A DNA stretch of 64,000 nucleotides from NCBI RefSeq assembly GCF_003325355.1, contig NZ_CP030850.1, positions 1,054,001 through 1,118,000 of the forward strand. The letters are read 5' to 3'. The notes beneath the pieces were generated by a model. It had not been told where the DNA came from. It saw only the letters and a program-made list of their open reading frames with translations, and searched no databases. Source of the stretch: Runella rosea (lineage in GTDB: Bacteria > Bacteroidota > Bacteroidia > Cytophagales > Spirosomataceae). Positions 15,025 through 24,344 of the stretch are shown piece by piece. A program made the position numbers and the translations under genes. The first letter of the stretch is position 1; each line of letters opens with the position of its first letter.

Positions 15025-17247
15025 TTACAGATTTTTCCAGAAAGCCTTCTCCAGTTTTTTATCGCTTGCATACGAAGACGGCGCAGCATTTTCGCGGGCT
15101 GGTAACGAACTGCCAATCAATTGATAAAGCTTTGTTTCTAAGTTTTTTTTCTCCGTTTCGGTGAGGGGTTTATCGTTTGCCAGTTTCTGCAATGAACTTA
15201 AAATCGACCAGTTTGACAACCGACTATTCATCACTTTTGAGGTCAATAAATTACCTAATTCGAGTACTTTTTGTTTTTGAGAACCTTTAATCTTTTGGTT
15301 TTCAGACTCCTCAAGAATCCCTAGCACCTCCGAAACCAAACGTTCGACCTGTTGTTTTGAATAGTTTTTTTCACTCCTGTACGCTTCGTTGTAGTTTTTC
15401 AATTCTCCCGTCAGGCGCTTTTCACTTTCTTTGATGGGTGGCGGGTCATAACTTGTTTTTTTGACAAAGGTCCTTGCCCGGTGCTGCGCAGATTTCAAGT
15501 ATTCCAAGGCTTTTTTCTCAAACGGAATGGCCTTTTCTGGCTCGTACAACCGCAAATGCAGTTCCGACTGCCACATTTGTTCCAACGCCATTTTCAAGAG
15601 CGAGCGCGTTGATTGTTCATAAAACGTATTGGCTTCCCCATCGTCGTGGGAGTGAACATACTCTTCCAAAATCGAAGCTACGGGGTCTTTTTCTTCCGTT
15701 TCGCTTTTTGCACCTCCCCCATGATTATGCCCCTCATGCGAATTCCCGCCCGATTCGCCCCCAGGTTCGCCCGTATCATGGGCGTGTACAAAACCATGCA
15801 ATAATGCAAACCCCACGACGGCATCGCCGTCATTGTCTTTGGGCAAAGCATTTCCTCCACCGATAGAATTCTCAAATTCTTCCCCCAAATATTGTCCATA
15901 GCGCAAACGAAGGGCTTTTTGGTCAAATCCGATTTCGTTAGAAGTGCTGTTAAATTCTTTGGCCGTTGCTTTCTTTCGTTTGGCAATCAGCTTCTCGGTA
16001 TCAATGATAATTTGCCGCTGACTTCTAAAATATTCAGGCAAAATATTCATCGCCATGGTCGCCAATTCTGATTCTTCCACGTTGGCAGTATCTTTGTAAA
16101 CGACAAAATAAGTGTCTGACTTTGAATAGTTTGGTTCAGGGCGTTTGTTATCAATCGCCGCCCAATAGTAATACAACTCATCGCCCGGTGTAAAATTAAG
16201 GGCTTTTAGGTCAATGTTTTTGACGATGTTTGTTTCCTTAAAATTAGCTTGACTAATGGGCAGTTTTACTTCCCTGAATTTCACATTTTCACCCGACCCT
16301 CTGGCTACCGTAGCCACGATAAACGCCTGTTGGACCGCAAAATCATCCGATATTTTGGCCGAAATCTGAAGGGTTTTAGGGTCTTTCAAGAAATGATATT
16401 GGTATAATTCCTTGGAGGCAGGTTCAATCTTGGGGGCCAAATCAGGAATTGCTTCTAGGCGATAATAGTCTGATTGATAGACCAATGAGTCTTTCCAATA
16501 CGCCTTGATACCGTACAACCCTGAATTGTACAATTGGTCGCGGTATTCAAATTGATTCCCCACTTTTTTAAAGGGTAATTCTTCTCCTCGGTTATTCGTT
16601 AATTTAATCGCCACATTTTGCGAATAACTAAACGACACTTGCCATATCAACCCCGAACCACTGATGGAAGATGCGTTCAAATCCGTTCCTTCCCGAATGG
16701 GTAACTTGGTATACGCGGGCGGTGTAACAATCAGTTTGGCCGAAACCAACGAGGGGACTACAACTTGATTTTCAAGTACTTGTCCTTTTGTTACGTCATC
16801 AACTAGGTCCTTAAATTTATCTTTTTTCAGCAACGGCAATCCAAACCTCAAACCCAGACAAACCAAAAACAGGGTTACAAAAACCCACAAGTGAGATGGT
16901 AAAACACGGGGTGTTTTTTGGCCTTGAATTTTTTCGGCTAAACGTTCCAATTGTAATTGCTGTGCGACATTAGGCCGCTCTATTTCAAGCAATTGCAGGC
17001 TATACTCGGTGTCGTGAAGGTTCTGATGAATGAATTGAATTGCCTCGGTCCGCTTGCTTTGAAAAAGCCCTTTCCAGTACGCAGTCACCACAAATACCGC
17101 CAAAGCCGCAAGCGCAGGCACCACGACCGTGGATGTGACCAACGAAACCACTAAAAAAGCCGAACCCGCCAGCAATGCGCTCATCAGCAACACGCCAGCG
17201 TAGAGTTGGTAAGTTACCCAAATGATGATTTTACGGAGATGATTCAT
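15025..17247 (-). CDS. DUF4175-family large membrane-anchored protein
   Basis: 740 residues from ATG 17247, which overlaps the upstream stop (ATGA). Two adjacent hydrophobic segments lie in the first 60 residues and a third near 130-150 (WVFVTLFLVCLGLRF). A long periplasmic part follows, with Ig-like strands and then coiled-coil helices rich in Glu, Gln and Lys. A linker near residue 500 is unusually rich in His (HGFVHAHDTG, SHEGHNHGGG, EYVHSHDDGE) and could bind metal. It is the last gene of the DUF4159-MoxR-DUF58-BatA operon. Function is unknown; an envelope-stress or complex-assembly role is inferred. Confidence 0.82.
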   Translation of the reverse strand: MNHLRKIIIWVTYQLYAGVLLMSALLAGSAFLVVSLVTSTVVVPALAALAVFVVTAYWKGLFQSKRTEAIQFIHQNLHDTEYSLQLLEIERPNVAQQLQLERLAEKIQGQKTPRVLPSHLWVFVTLFLVCLGLRFGLPLLKKDKFKDLVDDVTKGQVLENQVVVPSLVSAKLIVTPPAYTKLPIREGTDLNASSISGSGLIWQVSFSYSQNVAIKLTNNRGEELPFKKVGNQFEYRDQLYNSGLYGIKAYWKDSLVYQSDYYRLEAIPDLAPKIEPASKELYQYHFLKDPKTLQISAKISDDFAVQQAFIVATVARGSGENVKFREVKLPISQANFKETNIVKNIDLKALNFTPGDELYYYWAAIDNKRPEPNYSKSDTYFVVYKDTANVEESELATMAMNILPEYFRSQRQIIIDTEKLIAKRKKATAKEFNSTSNEIGFDQKALRLRYGQYLGEEFENSIGGGNALPKDNDGDAVVGFALLHGFVHAHDTGEPGGESGGNSHEGHNHGGGAKSETEEKDPVASILEEYVHSHDDGEANTFYEQSTRSLLKMALEQMWQSELHLRLYEPEKAIPFEKKALEYLKSAQHRARTFVKKTSYDPPPIKESEKRLTGELKNYNEAYRSEKNYSKQQVERLVSEVLGILEESENQKIKGSQKQKVLELGNLLTSKVMNSRLSNWSILSSLQKLANDKPLTETEKKNLETKLYQLIGSSLPARENAAPSSYASDKKLEKAFWKNL

Positions 17248-18464
17248 GCGTTTTTTCGGATGGCTAACCAACGTTCAATGCCCAACATAATGATAAAAAA
17301 AAGAAAAATCCATTTTGAAAACTGCACCCCTTCTGCTTGATTCACCGCGAGTTGACTTTTAGTATCTAACGTTTTAAACAAGGCTTTAATTTGCTGATTG
17401 CTTAATGATTTCGAAGAAGGATTCAGTTGAAAATGACTCACCAACACTTCACCCAACCATTCGGGGAGCCGCCCATTTGTAAGCATTTCCTCCGAAAATT
17501 GCGCCGTTTTCCACTCTCCATTTATCGGGATGTGGTTTTCACTAGAAAAAATAAAACGCGTTTTGGTTGAAAAGACTTTCGCATCAGGCGGTAGTTTGCT
17601 ATCCGTAAAAACCCAGTCGTACTGTTTTTGCAGTTTTAATTTTTCGTCAATCGAAAACGCTATTTGGTACACGTCCGTCAATGCTTTCAACGCGGCCTGA
17701 ATGGCCTGCTTTTCGGTCTTATTTTGGAGAGCGACCAACACATTTACCAAATTGTTGGATAGAGGTTGTGCTTCAAATTTTTCATTTGGAGGTAACACCG
17801 CCGCAACCGTCAATTGATTGGCTTGATTAATAAACAACTTATGTTTGCCGGCAAATTCCAAGTAGGGTTTGGTTGTATTTAGAAGCGTATCCACAACGGA
17901 ATGTAGGGTGAATGTCCCCGGCACATAGATGCTTGGTACTTGACTTAACACCTGACTATTAACCAAATAAATCTCAAATTGCTTCGTCTGTACTTCCCGA
18001 TTCAATTCATGAACCTTGTTGATACTCGTTTGTAATTCCAACGGATGAATCGACCCCGAATAGGTTAGGGAGGCCATGTCGTTTAATGACTCCAATGTTG
18101 CCCCAATTTTATATATTTTTTCCCCTTTTTTGAGGGCTTCTTCTAGTTCAAATTTATAATTGTCAACCACCAAAGGATTCAGTTGTACCAAGTGGATTTT
18201 TTGAGGATTCTGAGTGCCTGTTGCCCAATGCAGGATAGGTTTTGCTAATAAAAAAGCCAACATCAATACTAATAAACACCTGATTATCAACAACAAAATA
18301 TTGTCTAGCCGAATCCCTCGTGAGGGTTGTAAGTCCTTCTCCGTCAGCCACTGCGTAGCAGCCCAATTGAGCAATTGTCCCTTTTTCTGATGCCAAAAAT
18401 GGAGGGCGATAGGAATTCCGACCGCTAAACTTCCCCACAACATCAAAGGGTTTAAAAATTCCAT
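17244..18464 (-). CDS. BatA-domain membrane protein
   Basis: The 406 residues begin with the BatA N-terminal membrane domain (FLNPLMLWGSLAVGIPIALHFWHQKK, then IRLDNILLLIIRCLLVLMLAFLLAKPIL). A periplasmic region of mixed alpha/beta character follows, and one C-terminal membrane helix (SKWIFLFFIIMLGIERWLA). The MIDAS of a von Willebrand domain is not seen. It is in an operon with the MoxR ATPase and the DUF58 protein, and its stop overlaps the DUF4175 start. Known family role: aerotolerance-type Bat operons; here the function is inferred from context. Confidence 0.82.
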   Translation of the reverse strand: MEFLNPLMLWGSLAVGIPIALHFWHQKKGQLLNWAATQWLTEKDLQPSRGIRLDNILLLIIRCLLVLMLAFLLAKPILHWATGTQNPQKIHLVQLNPLVVDNYKFELEEALKKGEKIYKIGATLESLNDMASLTYSGSIHPLELQTSINKVHELNREVQTKQFEIYLVNSQVLSQVPSIYVPGTFTLHSVVDTLLNTTKPYLEFAGKHKLFINQANQLTVAAVLPPNEKFEAQPLSNNLVNVLVALQNKTEKQAIQAALKALTDVYQIAFSIDEKLKLQKQYDWVFTDSKLPPDAKVFSTKTRFIFSSENHIPINGEWKTAQFSEEMLTNGRLPEWLGEVLVSHFQLNPSSKSLSNQQIKALFKTLDTKSQLAVNQAEGVQFSKWIFLFFIIMLGIERWLAIRKNA

Positions 18465-18522
18465 TTATATTATTCTTTTATGTTTCCTGCCCTAAAGGAC
18501 AGGACAATTCAGAAATTTATCA

Positions 18523-19383
18523 TCAAACTTTTCTCATTCTCAACGCCTCTGAAATCACCGACGCAATGGATTCGTGCAAAGTAGTCCGAATCAAATGCAC
18601 GTGCGGGATTTGTAAGGCTTCGTCTAAATCGGCCAAGTAAACGGCGGCTTTTTTTTGAACTTCTTCTTTAATTGTCGATGCTTCCAGTTCCATTTCTTTT
18701 CCCGTTTCCAAATCCTTGAACCGATAAAAACCATTTAGGTTGAAATGTAATTCTTCGGCGCCAAGTACTTGAAAAATAAGAATTTCGCGACGCGGGTTTG
18801 CTACACTCTGAATGAGTTTCATCCATTCATCATTCACCTGCAGGAAATCAGACGCAAATACGAACAGCTCCTTTTGTTTTTGTTGAAAATGCGGAAATTT
18901 AGGCTGTTCGTTCTGCCACGTTCCAACTGCTTCAGCTTTTTCTAACTCGTACAAAATCCGTTGAAAAGCCTGCTTTCCTGCGGGAACGAGGGTTTCTAAG
19001 TCTCCATTTTGCAAGGCATACAAACTCATCTGGTCACTTTGTCGGTACCCCAAATACGCCAACGAGGCCAGCAGAATCTTACAATAATTTAGGCGGCTGA
19101 TATTTTTTTCAGCATAATTCATCGACCCCGACAAGTCCAATACAAACCGAATATGGAAATTACTTTCCGTGGCGGATTCTCGTACCAAATGTTTTTGGGT
19201 ACGGGCGTAGAGTTTCCAGTCGATGCGTTTAGGATCGTCACCGGGTTCATAGTGGCGATATTGCTCAAATTCAATCCCAATCCCCGATCGTTTACTGCCA
19301 TGTATCCCCAACATCAGCTCTTCACTGACCAGTTTCCCCGCGATTTGAAGGTTATTGAGTTTGATGAGTTCGGTAGTGAGCAT
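18523..19383 (-). CDS. DUF58-family protein with VWA-like domain
   Basis: The 286 residues carry the DUF58 signature GIEFEQYRHYEPGDDPKRIDWKLYART (near 35-61). A metal-site DxSGS follows in FVLDLSGSMNY, typical of the MoxR-associated DUF58 subgroup. It is cytoplasmic or membrane-peripheral, with no signal peptide. It lies 2 bp after the MoxR gene and probably forms the usual MoxR/VWA chaperone pair, which in other systems helps to assemble metal-containing or membrane complexes. Confidence 0.9.
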   Translation of the reverse strand: MLTTELIKLNNLQIAGKLVSEELMLGIHGSKRSGIGIEFEQYRHYEPGDDPKRIDWKLYARTQKHLVRESATESNFHIRFVLDLSGSMNYAEKNISRLNYCKILLASLAYLGYRQSDQMSLYALQNGDLETLVPAGKQAFQRILYELEKAEAVGTWQNEQPKFPHFQQKQKELFVFASDFLQVNDEWMKLIQSVANPRREILIFQVLGAEELHFNLNGFYRFKDLETGKEMELEASTIKEEVQKKAAVYLADLDEALQIPHVHLIRTTLHESIASVISEALRMRKV

Positions 19384-19385
19384 AG

Positions 19386-20363
19386 CTATCCTTTCAACAA
19401 TTCTGCCACCACATCATCCGTTGTGATATTCTCGGCTTCTGCCCTGAAATTGAGCGAAATACGGTGACGCAATACAGGATACGCCAATATCTGAATGTCT
19501 TCGGGGATAACCGAAAACCGTTGGTTCAACACCGCCCGGGCCTTGGCGCAGAGAATCAACGCTTGCCCCGCCCGTGGCCCCGCCCCCCATCCGCACCATT
19601 TTTTGACAAAGGCCGATGATGTAGTAGCCGGACGCGTGGAACGGACCAATTGATTCACTTTGACAATCAATTCGTCGCTGATATGAACCTGACGTGTCAG
19701 TTTCTGTAAATCAATAATTTCTTGGTCCGTAAGAATGGTTTGAAGACTTTTACTGCCAAAACCAGTGGTATTTTTCAACACATCTAATTCCTCCTGTTCG
19801 GACGGATAGCCCAGCTTGATATACAACAAAAAACGGTCAAGTTGGGCTTCGGGCAGCGGGTAAGTACCCGCCTGTTCGATAGGGTTTTGGGTAGCAATAA
19901 TCAGAAAGGGGCGCGGTAAGTCGTAATTCATACCCGCATAAGTCACTTTGTACTCCTGCATTGCCTCCAACAACGCCGCCTGCGTTTTGGGCGGCGTACG
20001 GTTGATTTCATCGGCCAAAACGATGTTGGCAAAAATGGGACCTTGGTTAAACTTAAAAAACTTTTTGCCAGTTTCGTGGTCTTCCTCCAAAATCTCGGTC
20101 CCGATGATGTCGCCCGGCATTAAATCGGGGGTAAACTGCACCCGTTTAAATTTCATTTCGAGGGCTTCGGCCATCGTTTTTACCATGAGTGTTTTGGCCA
20201 ATCCCGGTACGCCTTCCAGCAAACAATGTCCACCAGCGAGTAGTGAAATCAGAATTTCATTGATTACTTCCTCTTGCCCGACGATTACTTTGCCAATCTC
20301 TTTTTTCAGGTGTGGTAGTTTCGATACCAGTGTTTTATAGTGGGTTAAGTCCTGCGTTTCCAA
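19386..20363 (-). CDS. MoxR-family AAA+ ATPase
   Basis: The 325 residues have Walker A in [19 protein letters not shown], Walker B in [25 protein letters not shown], sensor 1 in [25 protein letters not shown], and the C-terminal lid ([19 protein letters not shown]). All AAA+ residues appear intact. It is the second gene of the DUF4159-led operon. A second MoxR lies at 32932-33894 in a different context, so the two probably serve different clients. Confidence 0.93.
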   Translation of the reverse strand: METQDLTHYKTLVSKLPHLKKEIGKVIVGQEEVINEILISLLAGGHCLLEGVPGLAKTLMVKTMAEALEMKFKRVQFTPDLMPGDIIGTEILEEDHETGKKFFKFNQGPIFANIVLADEINRTPPKTQAALLEAMQEYKVTYAGMNYDLPRPFLIIATQNPIEQAGTYPLPEAQLDRFLLYIKLGYPSEQEELDVLKNTTGFGSKSLQTILTDQEIIDLQKLTRQVHISDELIVKVNQLVRSTRPATTSSAFVKKWCGWGAGPRAGQALILCAKARAVLNQRFSVIPEDIQILAYPVLRHRISLNFRAEAENITTDDVVAELLKG

Positions 20364-20366
20364 TGC

Positions 20367-20984
20367 TTAAACGGTTGTTAATGCGTAACTAATAATGTTT
20401 ACTCCAAATTTTGTATTGTCTTCGGCCAACCAACGCTTATTCCTAAAATCATAATCCCACTCGCAGCCGTAATCTTTATTGCTGTACAAAACCCCGATTC
20501 GTCCGTTGATTTCGATGGCTTTCAGGTAATCATGGACCAAATCATCGCCCCACCCGTTGAGTTCGAAACTCGTCGTAGGCGGGCCTTCAAAATGAAAAAA
20601 CGAATGGTAAATGGGATGATTGTTGGGGATTTTCTGCAAAGCCTTCGGCCCAAAAGTGCGCGCCATTTCCTGCTCAAAAGACTTAGCAAACAGCCCGTCG
20701 ATATCATGATTACAATCATCCACAAACACAAAACCACCGTTTTCAACGTATTTTTTAAAATGGTCGCGTTCCTGACTGGAAAACTCCACCAATTTATGTC
20801 CGCTCAAATAACAGAAAGGGCTTCTAAACAACTCAGTACCCGTCAATTGCACAATTTTTTCTTTTTCATCAATCGGAATGGTAGTATACTCCACCAACGA
20901 ATTGAGGAGATTGGACGGCATCCGTTGGTCGGTGTCCCAATCTCCAGAAGCATACTGAATCCGGGTAAAAAAAAATGGTCTCAT
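20367..20984 (-). CDS. DUF4159-family protein
   Basis: The 205 residues begin FFFTRIQYASGDWDTDQRMPSNLLNSLVEYTTI. The segments PFCYLSGHKLVEFSSQERDHFKKYVENGG and FVFVDDCNHD are characteristic of DUF4159. The fold resembles the glutamine-amidotransferase-like domain, but I see no catalytic triad, and no signal peptide is evident. It heads the operon with MoxR (3 bp gap), DUF58, BatA-like and DUF4175 proteins. Confidence 0.85.
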   Translation of the reverse strand: MRPFFFTRIQYASGDWDTDQRMPSNLLNSLVEYTTIPIDEKEKIVQLTGTELFRSPFCYLSGHKLVEFSSQERDHFKKYVENGGFVFVDDCNHDIDGLFAKSFEQEMARTFGPKALQKIPNNHPIYHSFFHFEGPPTTSFELNGWGDDLVHDYLKAIEINGRIGVLYSNKDYGCEWDYDFRNKRWLAEDNTKFGVNIISYALTTV

Positions 20985-21047
20985 GCGTGGAAAAGATTAA
21001 ACCTCATTTCCCAACCCCTTCTCCTTCAATAAGGAGAGACTGATATA

Positions 21048-21072
21048 CCCCTCTCCTTGATAAGGAGAGGGG
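21048..21072. terminator. Intergenic hairpin, terminator or short repeat
   Basis: CCCCTCTCCTT (21048-21058) pairs perfectly with AAGGAGAGGGG (21062-21072). A weaker related hairpin (CTTCTCCTTCAATAAGGAGAG) lies just left at 21018-21038. Both are between the TldE-type gene and the DUF4159 operon on the minus strand, and resemble short intergenic repeats common in Bacteroidota. Confidence 0.6.
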
Positions 21073-21086
21073 CAGGGGTCAGGTTG

Positions 21087-22424
21087 TTATACCGCGTCGG
21101 AAAGGGATGAAAATGTAAACTCCCTGATTTTCATCGGAGGCAAGATATAATTTTGGTCTGATTCCGTACTAACGACCCGCTCAGGAATCCCTAAGGTTTC
21201 AAGATTATTCAGCATGATGATTGGACTTTCGTTGAAACGGAAGTTTTTGATAGGATATTTGATTTTCCCATCTTCGATGTAAAATGTCCCGTCGCGGGTG
21301 AGGCCCGTCAACAACAGTGTTTGAGGGTCAACGGGACGGATGTACCAGAGTTTGGTGACCAAAATACCGCGTTTGGTGCTTTTAATCATCTCGTCCAAGG
21401 TCGCCGTTCCTCCTTCCATAATCATGTTATTTGGGTTTGGAACGGGTTTCACCCCTTTTTTCTGCGCCCAAAACCGAGAATAAGAAAGGTTTTTTACCAC
21501 TCCTTTGTCAATCCAAAGCGTTTTGGCCTGCGGTTGTCCATCTCCCGACCATGCCGCTGCGGGCAAGTCAGGATGCGTTGGGTCAGAATAAAACGTAACG
21601 CGCTCATCTACAATCTTTTCTCCCAGCTTAGTTTTCCCACCTGGTTTGCTAAAGAACGAGCGCCCTTCGTCGGCACTGCGGGCATCCATTCCAAAAAAGA
21701 TACTTTCGACCAATACCGCCGCCGCCGTTGGCTCTAAAATCACGGTGTATTTTCCTGGCTCAAGCGCCTTTGCGCCTTTGGAAGCCAACGATTTCTGAAC
21801 GGCAATTTTGGTAGCCGCCGCCGTATCCAGTTTATTGAAATCATTGTATCCTTTGGCTACGTAGCCCGAGCCCGTTCCGTCGTCAGTTCTGACCGTAAGC
21901 GAAAAGTTAACGTTTGTATTTTTGTAATACGCAAACAGACCTTTCGAATTCATCATGGCGGTAAACCCTTTGCGGTCTTCCATAAACCCCGCCGCCGCAA
22001 GGCCCTGTTTACTCGATAATTCGAGGCTTTTCGCTACTGCTTCGGCCCGCTTGTCGGGGGTGATGCTGGCGGTAGATTCAAAATAACCGTTGGATTTAAT
22101 GTATTGCTGCGGCTCCATGACGCCCACGTGTTCGGGGTTTTCGGGCGCAAGTCGGGCCAATTCTTCAGAGCGGCGCACCACTTTTTCGAGCGAGGCATCG
22201 TCAAATTCATCGATAGAAGCCACGCCTACTTTTTTGCCGAAGGACGATTGGACCGAAATATCTTTGTTGGTCATTGCTCCACTGGTGGAGACTTCGTTGC
22301 GGGCGTAGCGCAGATTGCCGCGTATTTCGCCCAGCAGATTCACTTCACATTCATCCGCTTTTGAAAAGCTCAACACCTTTTGTAGCAAGGCCTTGGCTTC
22401 CGCTTCAGTTAATATAACTGCCAT
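21087..22424 (-). CDS. TldE/PmbA-type partner of TldD, copy A
   Basis: The 445 residues are of the PmbA/TldD superfamily but lack the HExxxH motif, so this is the non-catalytic TldE-type subunit. The family fold is visible in EVNLLGEIRGNLRYARNEVSTSG, FDDASLEKVVRRSEELARLAPENPE and the C-terminal RDGTFYIEDGKIKYPIKNFRFNESP. TldD/TldE complexes are peptidases that degrade unfolded or modified peptides. It follows the TldD copy A gene by 37 bp. Protein and gene order are repeated at 24345-25661, so this is one half of a duplication. Confidence 0.88.
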   Translation of the reverse strand: MAVILTEAEAKALLQKVLSFSKADECEVNLLGEIRGNLRYARNEVSTSGAMTNKDISVQSSFGKKVGVASIDEFDDASLEKVVRRSEELARLAPENPEHVGVMEPQQYIKSNGYFESTASITPDKRAEAVAKSLELSSKQGLAAAGFMEDRKGFTAMMNSKGLFAYYKNTNVNFSLTVRTDDGTGSGYVAKGYNDFNKLDTAAATKIAVQKSLASKGAKALEPGKYTVILEPTAAAVLVESIFFGMDARSADEGRSFFSKPGGKTKLGEKIVDERVTFYSDPTHPDLPAAAWSGDGQPQAKTLWIDKGVVKNLSYSRFWAQKKGVKPVPNPNNMIMEGGTATLDEMIKSTKRGILVTKLWYIRPVDPQTLLLTGLTRDGTFYIEDGKIKYPIKNFRFNESPIIMLNNLETLGIPERVVSTESDQNYILPPMKIREFTFSSLSDAV

Positions 22425-22461
22425 TTCTTTTGATGTTAATTGTTGGAGATGAGGTCAATGC

Positions 22462-24102
22462 TTAAATTTTACGAGCGGTGTTAATGACATTTACACCGTT
22501 AAAACGGGCCGTTGAGCTACCGTGCGATACCGCACTGACTTGCTGCGGCTGGCCCTTCCCGTCAAAGAATGAACCGCCCAAACGATAATCTCGCTCGTCG
22601 CACACTTTTACACAAGAATTCCAGAATTCCTGCGTATTTGACTGGTATGCCACATCTTTGAGCATTCCCGCAATTTGACCGTCCTTGATTTCGTAGTACA
22701 ACTGACCGCCAAACTGAAAATTATAGCGTTGCTGGTCAATTGAAAACGAACCGTCTCCAATAATATAAATCCCTTTTTTCACATCCTTAATCATTTCACT
22801 GACCGAAAGGGGTGTTTTCCCCGCCGCCAAAGAAACATTGGCCATGCGCTGAAACTGCACCGAGCCCCAACTGTCGGCGTAGCAACAGCCTTGTGATTCT
22901 TTTTCTCCAATGATGTGTACTTGGTCACGAATGGCTTGATAATTGACCAAAGTTCCCTCTTTTACCAAATCCCATTGCTTGGTTTTTACGCCTTCGTCGT
23001 CCCAACCAACAGCCCCCAACGAGCCTACCTGGGTTTTATCGGCAAAGAGATTTACTTCTTTGCTACCATAATTGAAGTTTTTGCTCTGCCATTTATCCAA
23101 AGTAGCAAAACTGGTCCCTGCAAAATTGGCTTCATACCCCAACACGCGGTCGAGTTCGAGCGGGTGTCCTACTGATTCGTGAATGGTCAGCCACAGGTGA
23201 GACGGATCCAGCACTAAGTCGTACTTACCTGCTTCCACCGATTTGGCCGCAAGTTTTTCTTTGGTTTGTTTGGCCGCCGAAATCACATCTTCCAGCATAT
23301 CATAGCCCTTATTATAGCGCGTCGTGATGCCAGTTACTTTGTCTTTAGGGTTGGATTGTAGGTATTCATACCCCATTCCAACGGGGGCGCTCAACGCCTG
23401 ACGTGTTTCAAACTTACCCGTTTTAGGGTCGATGGTGGTCACCGAAAAAATAGGCCAAATCCGGTGAATGTCCTGATCAATGTAGGACCCGTCGGAAGAC
23501 GCAAAGTATTTTTGCTCATTGACCATAAACAACACCGAGTTCACGTAATTAGCGCCGTTTTTTAGAGCAGCATCGTTGACACCCAACAGCAAATCTACTT
23601 TTTCTTTGATGGGTACTTCAAAAGAATTACGTTCGATGGGCGCTTTCCAGCTTACTTCACCGTAGCCTTTTTGGGGAGCCAACTGCACAGGTTGCTTCAT
23701 CAATCGGGCATTGGCTTTGGCGATGGCCACGGCTTCTTCGGCCGCTTTGGCGGTATCGTCTTCGGTCTTAGCGTCTACCACCGCCGCAAATCCCCAGCAG
23801 CCATTGGCAATGACCCGTACGCCTACCCCGTAGGATTCGGTGTTGACGATGTTCTGTACTTTGTCTTCGCGGGTAATCACAAATTGACGCAGATAGCGGC
23901 CAATCCGTACATCGGTGTAAGTAGCGCCTTTGGATTTGGCGGCGTTGAGGGCAGCATCGGCCAGACGCTTTTTGAGGGCAACATCAATGCCGCCTTCCAA
24001 TAGGGCTTCGGGAGAAACTGAATTCCCCACAATCGGGATATTGGGCAACATCATTGCGCCAAATCCCATGCCCGACAGTTGCATGAAATCTCTTCTTTTC
24101 AA
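22462..24102 (-). CDS. TldD-type metallopeptidase with Tat-like signal, copy A
   Basis: The 546-residue catalytic TldD-type subunit has HESVGH at 308-313, the HExxxH zinc site, in LTIHESVGHPLELDRVLGYEANFAG. It starts MKRRDFMQLSGMGFGAMM, a twin-arginine-like signal (RRDF), so this copy is probably exported, unlike E. coli TldD. It keeps SYGVGVRVIANGCWGF and the C-terminal FDGKGQPQQVSAVSHGSS. It forms an operon with the TldE-type gene downstream. Confidence 0.9.
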   Translation of the reverse strand: MKRRDFMQLSGMGFGAMMLPNIPIVGNSVSPEALLEGGIDVALKKRLADAALNAAKSKGATYTDVRIGRYLRQFVITREDKVQNIVNTESYGVGVRVIANGCWGFAAVVDAKTEDDTAKAAEEAVAIAKANARLMKQPVQLAPQKGYGEVSWKAPIERNSFEVPIKEKVDLLLGVNDAALKNGANYVNSVLFMVNEQKYFASSDGSYIDQDIHRIWPIFSVTTIDPKTGKFETRQALSAPVGMGYEYLQSNPKDKVTGITTRYNKGYDMLEDVISAAKQTKEKLAAKSVEAGKYDLVLDPSHLWLTIHESVGHPLELDRVLGYEANFAGTSFATLDKWQSKNFNYGSKEVNLFADKTQVGSLGAVGWDDEGVKTKQWDLVKEGTLVNYQAIRDQVHIIGEKESQGCCYADSWGSVQFQRMANVSLAAGKTPLSVSEMIKDVKKGIYIIGDGSFSIDQQRYNFQFGGQLYYEIKDGQIAGMLKDVAYQSNTQEFWNSCVKVCDERDYRLGGSFFDGKGQPQQVSAVSHGSSTARFNGVNVINTARKI

Positions 24103-24147
24103 GGCTTAGTTTGTTTATAGATGGTTGTATGGGTAATTGAAAAGACG

Positions 24148-24181
24148 TTTGAAATTGAATCATATTTAATTCAATTTCAAA
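24148..24181. repeat. 13-bp inverted repeat upstream of TldD copy A
   Basis: TTTGAAATTGAAT (24148-24160) is the exact reverse complement of ATTCAATTTCAAA (24169-24181), with an 8-base spacer. It lies in the promoter region of TldD copy A and could be an operator. Confidence 0.45.
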
Positions 24182-24248
24182 AATCCTGATAAATATAGTC
24201 TTAATTCTCCCCCAGACAGGGGGATTTTGATGAACGGCAAATGAAAGT

Positions 24249-24290
24249 GAACAGCTTAAAGTCTGACGATCGTCAGACTTTAAGCTGTTC
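24249..24290. repeat. 42-bp perfect uninterrupted palindrome
   Basis: The left half 24249-24269 (GAACAGC ... CTGACGA) is exactly repeated as its reverse complement in 24270-24290, with no spacer at the centre (ACGATCGT). It follows the stop of TldE copy B on the minus strand and could be a terminator or a mobile palindromic repeat. A further GTCTGAC follows at 24291-24297. Confidence 0.75.
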
Positions 24291-24344
24291 GTCTGACTAC
24301 TGGCAATAACTTAACCAGCAAATTCCTTTAACCTTTACACTCAA

